Of a stretch of DNA of 24,745 nt, positions 9,204 through 16,837 are shown in pieces. Under the pieces are notes generated by a model that saw only the letters and a list, made by a program, of their open reading frames with translations, was not told where the DNA came from and did no database searches. Position 1 is the first letter of the stretch; each line of letters begins with the position of its first letter. Both the position numbers and the translations under genes were made by a program. Origin of the DNA: Elusimicrobia bacterium RIFOXYB2_FULL_49_7 (GTDB lineage Bacteria; Fibrobacterota; OXYB2-FULL-49-7); the NCBI GenBank assembly GCA_001800515.1, contig MGVN01000058.1, positions 32,493-57,237 of the forward strand. The letters run 5' to 3'.

Positions 9204-10894
9204 ATTGATAGGGTTCCTGAAATCCGGGTGGTCAATTCTTCAACAGAGAAGGGCATTCCATTATATTTCAGCAGGTTGAACTGTATGTCGAGCAGCGTCT
9301 CCATTTTTAATAAACCGGCAAATTGACCGGTTGCATTATTTTCAACCGATATCCTTATTTTTGCCCGTTCCATCAGTTCTTTTGTTCCGGTCGGCAGGGG
9401 ATAAACCTGTTTGAAATAGGCAAAAGCGATGTCGCTTCGTTGCAGCCGTTTCAGGGCTTCGCAAATCACCCCATAAGTGGAACCCCAGCCGATGATCAGT
9501 ATCGAATAATCCGGATGACCGATGAGTTCGGGTTCAATATCTTCATACTCCGCCAGTTTCCGCATGCGCTTGTCGACCATGGCGGTTCGAATATTGAAAT
9601 CTTCGGTGATTCTTCCGTTTTCAGAATGTTCGTCACTGTCCACGCAAACCAAACCGTGTCCGTATCCCGGAATGCCTCGGGGAGAAATACCGGAAGGCGT
9701 CATGGCATAGCGGTTGTAATCCGGAGCGGTTTCAACGATATGATTGACAAGGGTTGATTCGGAAAAAATCGATTTATCAATCGTACCGATGCTGTCCAGA
9801 AAAAACTGATCGGTCAGAAGAATAACCGGGACCTGATATTGGTCGGCCACCTCAAAGGCCTTTCGGGAGAGCATGACCCCATCCGCTAAATGGCCGGGCG
9901 CATAAATGACCCGAGGATAATCCCCGTGCCCTGCATACAACGCAAGGTTCAAATCACCCTGTTCCGTCCGGGTCGGCAATCCGGTAGCCGGTCCCGGTCG
10001 TTGTGCCAAATGAATAACAGCAGGGGATTCGATGCAGCCCGCCAGACTCATTCCTTCGGTCATCAGAGCGAATCCGCCGCCGGAGGTGGTAACCATGGCC
10101 CGGGCGCCCGCATACCAGGCGCCGAGCATCATATTGATAGCCGCGATTTCATCCTCCGCCTGTTCCACTGCGATATCATACGCCTCAGACCGTTTGGCCA
10201 GGTTGACCAGTACGCCGGTACTGGGGGACATGGGATAGGAAGCGATGAAATTGCAGCCGCCTGCAATGGCGCCGATGGCAACAGCCTCTGTTCCATTTAG
10301 GGCGATCCGGTCAACAACAGATGCATTCGTTTCGATGGAGATAGGGATTGCCATGTTTCCGGAGAGCTCACTCCCCCGTTGAAAGGCCAACAGGTTTTTG
10401 CCGACAATATCGTCACCTTTTGCCTGGAACTGGTCTTGAATCAGTGACTTTGCAACTTCGGAATTGCAGGATAGAAGCCCGGCCAACATGCCGAAAATGT
10501 AACTATTAAGGAATAGGCTGCCGCCCAAGTCGGCCAAGGCCGCACTAAAATCGATCGGAATGATACGGCCGCCGATATCCGCGTATTTTTGAGGGATGTT
10601 TCCGGCTTCACCGATAATGAGTGTGGCGGGGCTCAGCCGATTTTCCAGGCGTTCCATACCGTTCCGACTCAACACAATCAGCAGATCGATACGATTCACA
10701 AAGGCATAAACGCTTTCGGAAGATACGCGTATTTCAGTAGTATTGTTTCCACCCCGGACCCTTGACATGAACTCCTTGGACAGGAACGCCTGTTTTCCGC
10801 TTCTTGTCAACATTGTTATCAGGAGCGATTCAATGGTATTCAACCCTTGACCCGCTTCTCCGGAAAGAACAATGGAAATGTCTTTATCAAACAA
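9200..10894 (-). CDS. korA: 2-oxoacid:ferredoxin oxidoreductase, fused gamma-alpha subunit (KorA type)
   Basis: Partner of KorB: a fused gamma (N-terminal, about residues 1-190) and alpha (pyrimidine-binding, about 200-560) subunit. The gamma domain opens with the SGEAGQG glycine loop at about residue 11. The alpha part shows YPMSPSTGVL, VEQAEDEIAAINMMLGA, TSGGGFALMTEG and GPATGLPTRTEQGDL, all standard for this family. The proposed start is TTG at 10894, with an ideal AAAGGAGA Shine-Dalgarno about 7 bases upstream. It gives a 564-residue protein whose N-terminus sits where family members usually begin. ATG 10918 (572 residues) is the alternative. A still longer open frame up to 11143 overlaps czcA and is not credible. 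The gene follows czcA by about 0.1 kb with no terminator seen between them, so it may be read from the metal operon, from a promoter inside czcA, or both. Confidence 0.9.
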   Translation of the reverse strand: MFDKDISIVLSGEAGQGLNTIESLLITMLTRSGKQAFLSKEFMSRVRGGNNTTEIRVSSESVYAFVNRIDLLIVLSRNGMERLENRLSPATLIIGEAGNIPQKYADIGGRIIPIDFSAALADLGGSLFLNSYIFGMLAGLLSCNSEVAKSLIQDQFQAKGDDIVGKNLLAFQRGSELSGNMAIPISIETNASVVDRIALNGTEAVAIGAIAGGCNFIASYPMSPSTGVLVNLAKRSEAYDIAVEQAEDEIAAINMMLGAWYAGARAMVTTSGGGFALMTEGMSLAGCIESPAVIHLAQRPGPATGLPTRTEQGDLNLALYAGHGDYPRVIYAPGHLADGVMLSRKAFEVADQYQVPVILLTDQFFLDSIGTIDKSIFSESTLVNHIVETAPDYNRYAMTPSGISPRGIPGYGHGLVCVDSDEHSENGRITEDFNIRTAMVDKRMRKLAEYEDIEPELIGHPDYSILIIGWGSTYGVICEALKRLQRSDIAFAYFKQVYPLPTGTKELMERAKIRISVENNATGQFAGLLKMETLLDIQFNLLKYNGMPFSVEELTTRISGTLSI

Positions 10895-11003
10895 GGTCTC
10901 TTCTCCTTTCTTCAGCATGCTCTTCAGCCTGAACCGCACACCGGCAGGCACCGAAAATAAAAACACACCCGGACAGGTAAATCCAGAACAGATAGGCAAT
11001 ATA
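10887..11003 (-). other. Hydrophobic micro-ORF in the czcA-korA gap, in frame after the czcA TAG
   Basis: Directly after the czcA TAG stop the same frame stays open for 38 codons. It encodes a hydrophobic, aromatic stretch (AYLFWIYLSGCVFIFGAC) and then a charged tail (QAEEHAEERRRDLV). Its TGA lies inside the first codons of korA, just past the proposed TTG start. The layout resembles a single-span membrane micropeptide coupled to korA. No ATG, GTG or TTG starts it: only ATT (11000) or CTG codons are available. It could be a non-canonically started peptide, a rare readthrough tail of CzcA, or chance. I do not recognise a family. Confidence 0.25.
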
Positions 11004-14000
11004 CTATTCTTCCGCCTTTGATGATTCAAACCATCGAAAAAGGGTGGGCAGCACCAGCAAGGTTGCGAGCGTGGCGGTAAAGAGACCGCCCACAATGACC
11101 ATGGCCAGAGGCTTTTGAACTTCCGAACCCGGGCCGGTAGCATAGAGCATAGGTAACAGGCTGAAAATGGTAATGGCTGCGGTCATTAAGATGGGTCGCA
11201 GCCGCAGGGTGCAAGCCTGGGCAATGGCATGGCTGCTGCTTTGACCGGCTCGCCGTAACTCGATAATATAGGAAATGAGAACCAGACTGTTTAATACGGA
11301 AACACCAAATAGCACAATGAACCCGACGGAGGCGGGAACCGACAGATAGAGACCCGAGAGTTTTATGGCAAACACCCCGCCGATTAATGCAAACGGAAGC
11401 GTTGAGAGTACCAGAAGGGCCATGCGGATGGAATTGAAAGTAATGTAGAGAAGCAGCAAGATAAGAGCAATGGTCAATGGGGTAATGATCAAAAAACGTT
11501 TCATAGCCTCCTGCTGGTTTTGGAATTGACCACCCCAGGAAAGCAGATAACCGGACGGCAGAGTCACATTGTCATGAATCCGTTTATCCGCCTCCTTCAC
11601 AAATGAGGCAATGTCCCGACCACTGATATTGACTTCAATGCCGATGCGCCGGCTGCCGTCCTCGCGGCTGATTTGAACCGGACCTTCGGAAACAACAATA
11701 TCCGCCACTTCGCGAAGCGGAATCAGGCTGCCATTCCCCGTGGTTATCATCAAACTGCCGATTTGTTCCGGAGAATGCCGAAAGCGTTCCGCCAGTCGAA
11801 CCGTGACATTGAAAAAACGGTTTTCCTCCTGAATCCGGGTGGCGGTTTCTCCGCCAATAGCGGCTTCGACCAGGGAGAGAACGGATCGGACCGTGCAGCC
11901 ATATCGCGCTATTTTATCCCTGTTCAAATTAATGGAAATGTAGGGTTGTCCGCGGGTCTTTTCAACCGATAGATCCGCTGTACCAGAGACCGCAAAAATG
12001 ACAGAGGCGATTTCATCGGCTTTGGTTTTCAAGATAGCCATATCCGGGCCGGACAGTTTGGCAATCAGCTGGGAACGGGTTCCGGAAACCAATTCATCAA
12101 TGCGGCACTGCACCGGCTGACTGAAACTGAAGACCATGCCCGGAATATCGGCTAAAACACTTCGCATCTTTTCAAATAATTCCTCTTTTGTTTTGGCACT
12201 GGTCCATTCGGATTTGGGTTTTAAAATACCCACATACCCGGTCTTATCAACACCCCGTGCCTCCACGGCAATGCCGGTCTGTCCTGTTTTGCCCACAATG
12301 GAAACCAGTTCCGGAAAACGCATGAGCCGCTTTTCCACCTCTTTGGAAATGGCCGCTGATCGCTCCAGTGAAATACCGGGCATGAGCGCGATATCCATGT
12401 CAAAGGCCCCTTCATCCATGACCGGAATAAATTCCCGGCCAAACTGGGTGGCCAGAAAACCGGCCGATAGAAGCAGAACCAGGGATATGACGGTCACCTG
12501 TTTGGGTCGCGCGGTGCAAAAGGCCAGTAAAGGTAAATAAGCCTGTTTGGCTATTCGCACTATTTTTGTTTCCTGATGTTCTGAAGGTTGAAGCAGGGTC
12601 AGACAGAGGGTTGGAACCACCAAGATAGATAAAAAGAGCGATGCCAGCAGGGCAATGACCACGGTTAAGGCAAGGGGACCGAACATCTTTCCTTCCATTC
12701 CCTGGAGCGTCAGGATAGGAATAAAGGTGAGTGCAATAATCAGTTCCCCAAAAATGCTCGGCTTGCGCACCTCTACCACGGCTTTGAGTACGGTGGCAAT
12801 TCGGGTCTCCCCCTTTTCGTTTTTCAGCAGGTGGCGTTGCACATTCTCAACCTGGATGATGGTAGCGTCAATAATCATGCCCAGCGAAATGGCGAGTCCG
12901 CCGAGGGACATGAGATTAGCACTCATATTGAAGATTTTCATGATGATGAATGTCAGGAGCAGGGAGAGCGGAAGTACGAGAAGAACCGAGACGGCACCTC
13001 GAAGGTTACCCAGAAGCAGATAAAGAACAATGATAACCAGCACCGCTCCTTCAATCAGGGTGCGCACCACAGTCCGGATATTGGTCTTGACCATATCGGA
13101 ACGGACATAATAAGGGGTTATTTTTACCCCATGGGGAAGCAGGGTGCTATTATTGATATCCACTACCTTCTTTTCCACGGCCTGCACCACTTCCATACTG
13201 TTTTGGCCCCGTAACATAAGCACAATACCACCCACGGCTTCCTCTTTGCCGTCTCGCATGGCCAGGCCTTGTCTTGGTGCATGGCTTAAGGACACAGTCG
13301 CCACATCGCGCACATGAATGGGCACCCCTTGGCGAGAGGTGATGAAAATTCCGCGAATATCATCAATGGATTGAAGGCTCCCGGTTCCACGAACAATGTG
13401 CTGCTCTTGGCCCATGACAATAAATCCGGCTCCGCTGCTCAGATTATTGTCTTTCAGGGCATTCACCAGGTCGTTTATGGAAACCTGATACTGCATCAGG
13501 AGATACGGGTCTGTTTCAACCTGGTATTCCTGGATATATCCGCCAAAGGCATTAATCTCATTCACCCCCGCCACTCCCATGAGCGCAGGCGCTACCACCC
13601 AATCCTGAAAAGTTCGAAGTTCAGTCAACTGTTTTATTCTTTCCGCCTCAGACGCAACCGAAGGCGCAGTGAGGGTATAGTGGTAGATTTCTCCCATAGC
13701 CGACGCAATAGGTCCCAGACGCTGGTCCACCCCTTCAGGCAATTCCTTGGCTATTCCGGATAATCGCTCAAAAACCTGTTGTCGCGCAAAATAGATATCG
13801 GTTTTATCATCAAAAACAAGAGTGACCACAGAAAGTCCATATTTGGTAATGGAACGCATGCCAATTAAACCAGCCAGCCCGCGCATGGAGATTTCCACCG
13901 GGTAGGTAACCAATCTTTCAAGTTCCAAAGGAGAGAGGCTGGCACTGCTGCTTAACACTTCCACCTGGACTCCCGTGACATCCGGGAAAGCGTCCAGAGA

Positions 14001-14099
14001 GAGCGTTCGAATGGCGTAACTACCGCCAAGAATAAGGCAGGCCACAATAAAAAAGGCGAGAATCTTATTATTCAACCCGGTTTGAATGAGCTTTTTCAA
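11004..14099 (-). CDS. czcA: CzcA-type heavy-metal efflux RND pump
   Basis: Inner-membrane proton/metal antiporter of the HME-RND family, the pump of the downstream tripartite system. At 1031 residues it has the usual length, two large periplasmic loops and 12 membrane spans. Family marks: LDAFPDVTGVQVEVL near the N-terminus, SGTRSQLIAKLSGPD in the second loop, and a transmembrane-4 segment GGLAISLGMIIDATIIQVEN at about 400-419. That segment keeps the second Asp and the Glu of the proton relay but has Ser where classical CzcA has the first Asp (DFG). The copper/silver methionine triad of CusA is not present in recognisable context, so a divalent or unusual substrate is more likely; the exact metal is unknown. 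The TTG start at 14099 has AGGAGG nine bases upstream and overlaps the czcB stop (TTGA). The GTG at 14108 directly abuts that Shine-Dalgarno. Confidence 0.9.
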   Translation of the reverse strand: MKKLIQTGLNNKILAFFIVACLILGGSYAIRTLSLDAFPDVTGVQVEVLSSSASLSPLELERLVTYPVEISMRGLAGLIGMRSITKYGLSVVTLVFDDKTDIYFARQQVFERLSGIAKELPEGVDQRLGPIASAMGEIYHYTLTAPSVASEAERIKQLTELRTFQDWVVAPALMGVAGVNEINAFGGYIQEYQVETDPYLLMQYQVSINDLVNALKDNNLSSGAGFIVMGQEQHIVRGTGSLQSIDDIRGIFITSRQGVPIHVRDVATVSLSHAPRQGLAMRDGKEEAVGGIVLMLRGQNSMEVVQAVEKKVVDINNSTLLPHGVKITPYYVRSDMVKTNIRTVVRTLIEGAVLVIIVLYLLLGNLRGAVSVLLVLPLSLLLTFIIMKIFNMSANLMSLGGLAISLGMIIDATIIQVENVQRHLLKNEKGETRIATVLKAVVEVRKPSIFGELIIALTFIPILTLQGMEGKMFGPLALTVVIALLASLFLSILVVPTLCLTLLQPSEHQETKIVRIAKQAYLPLLAFCTARPKQVTVISLVLLLSAGFLATQFGREFIPVMDEGAFDMDIALMPGISLERSAAISKEVEKRLMRFPELVSIVGKTGQTGIAVEARGVDKTGYVGILKPKSEWTSAKTKEELFEKMRSVLADIPGMVFSFSQPVQCRIDELVSGTRSQLIAKLSGPDMAILKTKADEIASVIFAVSGTADLSVEKTRGQPYISINLNRDKIARYGCTVRSVLSLVEAAIGGETATRIQEENRFFNVTVRLAERFRHSPEQIGSLMITTGNGSLIPLREVADIVVSEGPVQISREDGSRRIGIEVNISGRDIASFVKEADKRIHDNVTLPSGYLLSWGGQFQNQQEAMKRFLIITPLTIALILLLLYITFNSIRMALLVLSTLPFALIGGVFAIKLSGLYLSVPASVGFIVLFGVSVLNSLVLISYIIELRRAGQSSSHAIAQACTLRLRPILMTAAITIFSLLPMLYATGPGSEVQKPLAMVIVGGLFTATLATLLVLPTLFRWFESSKAEE

Positions 14100-15064
14100 T
14101 GAGAACACCCTCCTGCCTCGCCCATGGCCTGGATGGCCATTTGCGCCTTTAATTCAAAAGCCCCGGACAGGACGATGGTATCCCCTGCTGAAAGCCCCTT
14201 GATGATTTCCGTTCGGCTTACCCCTTTCCGGCCTGTGACTACCGGAACGGCCATGAATTCCACATCCGTTTCCGGAATAAAGACATGAGGAAGGCCATCC
14301 ACAAGCTGAATAGCGTTACTTGGGACCTGCAGGGTCGGGGTCGATTCCTGATGTTGAATCCGGACTCGAACCAGGGCCCCGGGTTTCCAGACCCCTTTGG
14401 GATTCGGCAAAAGTATTCGTCCTGTCAAGCTTCGCGTTTCTTCATGATGGAAAGGGCTGATGTAATTCAACATTCCTTTGGCACGGTTATTACCGGTTAA
14501 ATCCGAGACCTCCGCAGAGGCACCTTTTACAATGACATCCGCATCCTGCCCCACAATGGCAAGATGGATCGTAATGGCAGAGAGGTCGGCAATGACAAAA
14601 AGCTCTTTGCCGGCTTCAACGAATTCTCCGGGCACGATATGTTTGTCAATAACGGTTCCAAAGCGGCCGGCCAGAATGGGATACAGGCTGAGATTCTCAT
14701 TGCTTTCAATGATGGCAAGCGTGTCGCCCGCTTTGACTTCATCGCCGATATTCTTGGCGGATTGTCTTGCCATACCGGAGAATCGGGCCGCATAGTGCAA
14801 AAGGTTTTCCGGGTCCGGTTTAATCTCTCCGGGCAGTTCCAGTTCCGACACGAGGGGTTCACGGGTGACTCTTCCCAGTACGATAGGCGTGGCCTTTCGC
14901 TGGGCAGGAGAGAGAAGCGCGCATTTATCCGGCTCTGCGAGCATATTTTGTTTAGACTCAATAGCGCAGCTTGTTTCTGGTTGTTTATTTGCCGTTTTTC
15001 GGCAACCGGAAAGAGAAATACTATTGATCAATAGCAGGCTTATGCTGAGTGTTCTTGCAAACAT
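14096..15064 (-). CDS. czcB: CzcB-type membrane fusion lipoprotein (efflux adaptor)
   Basis: Periplasmic adaptor of the RND system, joining the CzcA pump to the outer-membrane factor. It has 322 residues, a lipoprotein signal with lipobox LSGC (C21), and then the hairpin/lipoyl/beta-barrel layout of HlyD-like adaptors. The lipoyl-type halves are visible around GDEVKAGDTLAIIES and AGRFGTVIDKHIVPGEFVEA; the last domain includes GRKGVSRTEIIKGLSAGDTI. It lacks the heavy-metal-binding YHCPMHP-type domain found in the other adaptor in this window. The extreme C-terminus, GGCSH, places a Cys and a His at the tail, which might bind metal (inference). ATG 15064 is preceded by GGAG at a 7-base spacing. 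The gene lies 38 bases after the OMF gene and overlaps czcA. Confidence 0.88.
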   Translation of the reverse strand: MFARTLSISLLLINSISLSGCRKTANKQPETSCAIESKQNMLAEPDKCALLSPAQRKATPIVLGRVTREPLVSELELPGEIKPDPENLLHYAARFSGMARQSAKNIGDEVKAGDTLAIIESNENLSLYPILAGRFGTVIDKHIVPGEFVEAGKELFVIADLSAITIHLAIVGQDADVIVKGASAEVSDLTGNNRAKGMLNYISPFHHEETRSLTGRILLPNPKGVWKPGALVRVRIQHQESTPTLQVPSNAIQLVDGLPHVFIPETDVEFMAVPVVTGRKGVSRTEIIKGLSAGDTIVLSGAFELKAQMAIQAMGEAGGCSH

Positions 15065-15102
15065 GACATGACTCCTATAGGTAATGATGAATGACTTTTT
15101 CT

Positions 15103-16326
15103 TTATTGCGCTTGTCCGGTCAATTCCAGGATATCCGCCAACGCCAACCGAATTTCCGTTTCCGTGTTAAGATAATCACGCCACGCTTCCACCAGTTCCT
15201 GTTGTGCCGTAACGAGTTCCCTATAGCTGCATTGACCGGCTTCAAAAAGAAGCTTCAATTCCGCAAGCACCTCCGCGGTCTGAAGAATGACCGTGTCCTT
15301 TAACGCAACAGCCTTAAATTCAAGTCTTTTAATATTTCCAAGATGTCGCATCCATTCCGAATAAAGTTCGTTTCGTACTGCACCCGCTTTTTCATCTGCA
15401 GCTTCCGTTTTATTTCTGGCCGCCCTAATCGCCTCCCTATTTCGGTCGAACAACGGGAGATTGAAAGAGGCGCCCAAGGAAAAGGAATTGTCATTTTTAT
15501 CGGCATCGCGAGCCATTCCGCCCTTGACCGTTATATCCGGAACGCCTTCTGCATGACGGACCGCCGCCCGTGCTTTTGCGGCCTCAATATCCGCTAACGC
15601 GGCCTGCCATAACGGGCTCCGATCGATATAGGTCATCAGGCTGTCTCGCATTGGAAAAAACGCCGCGGCACGGATTTCTCCTGAGACGCTTTTCAGTGTA
15701 TCCCGTGTGCCTCCCCACAAGGCGCAAAGAGAAATAAGGTGGTTCTCATACTCCCCGACAAGGGTGTTGCGCTCAATGTTGAGCAGCGTGATATCCTTCA
15801 TGCTGCGTAGAAGATCGCTCTTGCCCGCACGGCCGTTCTCCACTTGATTTTTGATCGTTGTTTTTGTGCTCTCTGCAAACAGAATGAGCCTGCCGAGCTG
15901 TTCAATTTGTTTTTGGTGACCCAGGGCGTTGTAAAAACGCCGATGAGCTTCGGCCATGATTCTGGCCCGACGGAAGGCGAATTCGGCGGCGGCTTTAAGA
16001 GAATCCGCCCGCGCCATCCGAATACGGGCCTCTCGCTTTCCTCCGAGCCGCACGGGTTGGGAAAGGGTCAGACGAGTTGAGCCTGCTGCCAGGTTCTCGG
16101 TTTCAACTTCAAGCAACGGATTCTGAAGCATTGCCGCCTGGTTTAAATCATGTTGGACAGCTACGCTTTCCTGGTATGCTGCTTTTATCTCACGGTTATA
16201 CTCGAGAATACGGGCGATGGCTTGCTGAAGAGTCACCGTTTCCTGTTCATTTGGATAAACCGAACAGACGATATGCAAAGCCAACAGCAAAAAAACTTTC
16301 TTTTTCGGTCTGGAAACAAACATCAT
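15103..16326 (-). CDS. czcC: CzcC-type outer-membrane efflux factor (TolC family)
   Basis: Outer-membrane channel of the Czc-like tripartite pump. It has 407 residues: a basic N-terminus, a hydrophobic signal segment (KVFLLLALHIVCSVYPNEQ), and then two OEP repeats rich in long Ala/Glu/Arg helices. Typical OEP features are EVETENLAAGSTRLTLSQPV, a VLAELKLLFEAGQCSYRELV segment, and LNTETEIRLALADILELTG near the end. It is shorter than TolC itself, as CzcC-type proteins are. GGAG lies 8 bases before ATG 16326; a second ATG follows immediately. It is the first of the three core pump genes and is preceded, after a 115-base gap with small inverted repeats, by a Cys/His-rich secreted protein gene. Confidence 0.88.
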   Translation of the reverse strand: MMFVSRPKKKVFLLLALHIVCSVYPNEQETVTLQQAIARILEYNREIKAAYQESVAVQHDLNQAAMLQNPLLEVETENLAAGSTRLTLSQPVRLGGKREARIRMARADSLKAAAEFAFRRARIMAEAHRRFYNALGHQKQIEQLGRLILFAESTKTTIKNQVENGRAGKSDLLRSMKDITLLNIERNTLVGEYENHLISLCALWGGTRDTLKSVSGEIRAAAFFPMRDSLMTYIDRSPLWQAALADIEAAKARAAVRHAEGVPDITVKGGMARDADKNDNSFSLGASFNLPLFDRNREAIRAARNKTEAADEKAGAVRNELYSEWMRHLGNIKRLEFKAVALKDTVILQTAEVLAELKLLFEAGQCSYRELVTAQQELVEAWRDYLNTETEIRLALADILELTGQAQ

Positions 16327-16441
16327 ATCCTCATCTCCTCACACGATAAATCCTATACTCCATGTCGAATTAATCCGGGATCGCCGGACTTAACCGATCT
16401 TTATCGGACCATTCGGACGATTTGCAAGATGGGACAGAAGA

Positions 16442-16786
16442 TCAAATACGAAGCACGTTAGGAAAGGCGGGATGATGAAAAGACAAACAATCATTCCCGG
16501 TTATTTTTTTTAAGGAAAAGGATGGGCACTGGGAATAAATTGAAAAAATAGCCGGGCATGGATTCAAGTCAATATTTCCGGCATGATGACCCGTTGCAGA
16601 AATGGGTCGAATTTGCGCTTGAGTGGGAGGCGCAGAATGACAAGAGCATTCACAGGACTCCGGCAATTCATGAAACGGGCTGTTGATGTCAGATGTTTCA
16701 GCCGGATCAAGAATACAAGAAAAACAGAAGGAGTCAAAAACGACAAGAACAAAAGATAATATCAGTCTGCTGAAATAGAATTTCAT
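16442..16786 (-). CDS. Small secreted Cys/His-rich protein, putative accessory of the czc operon
   Basis: The 114-residue predicted protein starts with a hydrophobic signal segment (RLILSFVLVVFDSFCFSCIL). It contains eight cysteines and six histidines, including a CECSCH cluster at residues 45-50 and HH pairs at 67-68 and 104-105, and it ends near SFHHPAFPN. Small secreted proteins with a C-x-C-x-C cluster and a terminal HPP-like element sit beside CusA/CzcCBA genes in other bacteria, and CzcI-type proteins hold a similar position. I make this link from memory of layout, not from an alignment. A role in periplasmic metal binding or sensing is inferred. It is the first gene after a sigma70-like promoter and points towards czcC. 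There is no Shine-Dalgarno, and the predicted transcript start is only about 5 bases before the ATG, so the reading frame needs confirmation. Confidence 0.55.
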   Translation of the reverse strand: MKFYFSRLILSFVLVVFDSFCFSCILDPAETSDINSPFHELPESCECSCHSAPPTQAQIRPISATGHHAGNIDLNPCPAIFSIYSQCPSFSLKKITGNDCLSFHHPAFPNVLRI

Positions 16787-16797
16787 CCGGTTTTGAT

Positions 16798-16826
16798 AAA
16801 GTAGAAACTTAGCAGGCGAAAGTCAA
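16798..16826 (-). promoter_or_regulatory. Sigma70-like promoter for the czc operon
   Basis: On the minus strand, TTGACT (16826-16821), a 17-base spacer and TACTTT (16803-16798) lie between the cusA stop and the small Cys/His-rich gene. The -35 matches 5 of 6 consensus bases; the -10 keeps the leading TA and final T. It would start transcripts near 16791, almost at the ATG (16786), so either that mRNA is nearly leaderless or the first protein starts elsewhere. It suggests that the Czc-like operon can be transcribed separately from cusCBA. Confidence 0.45.
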
Positions 16827-16837
16827 CTCATCGCCTT

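Noticed and set aside
10895..11143. Extended N-terminus for KorA
   Set aside because: The extra 83 residues overlap czcA in another frame and do not resemble a KorA N-terminus; a well-placed Shine-Dalgarno supports the start at 10894.
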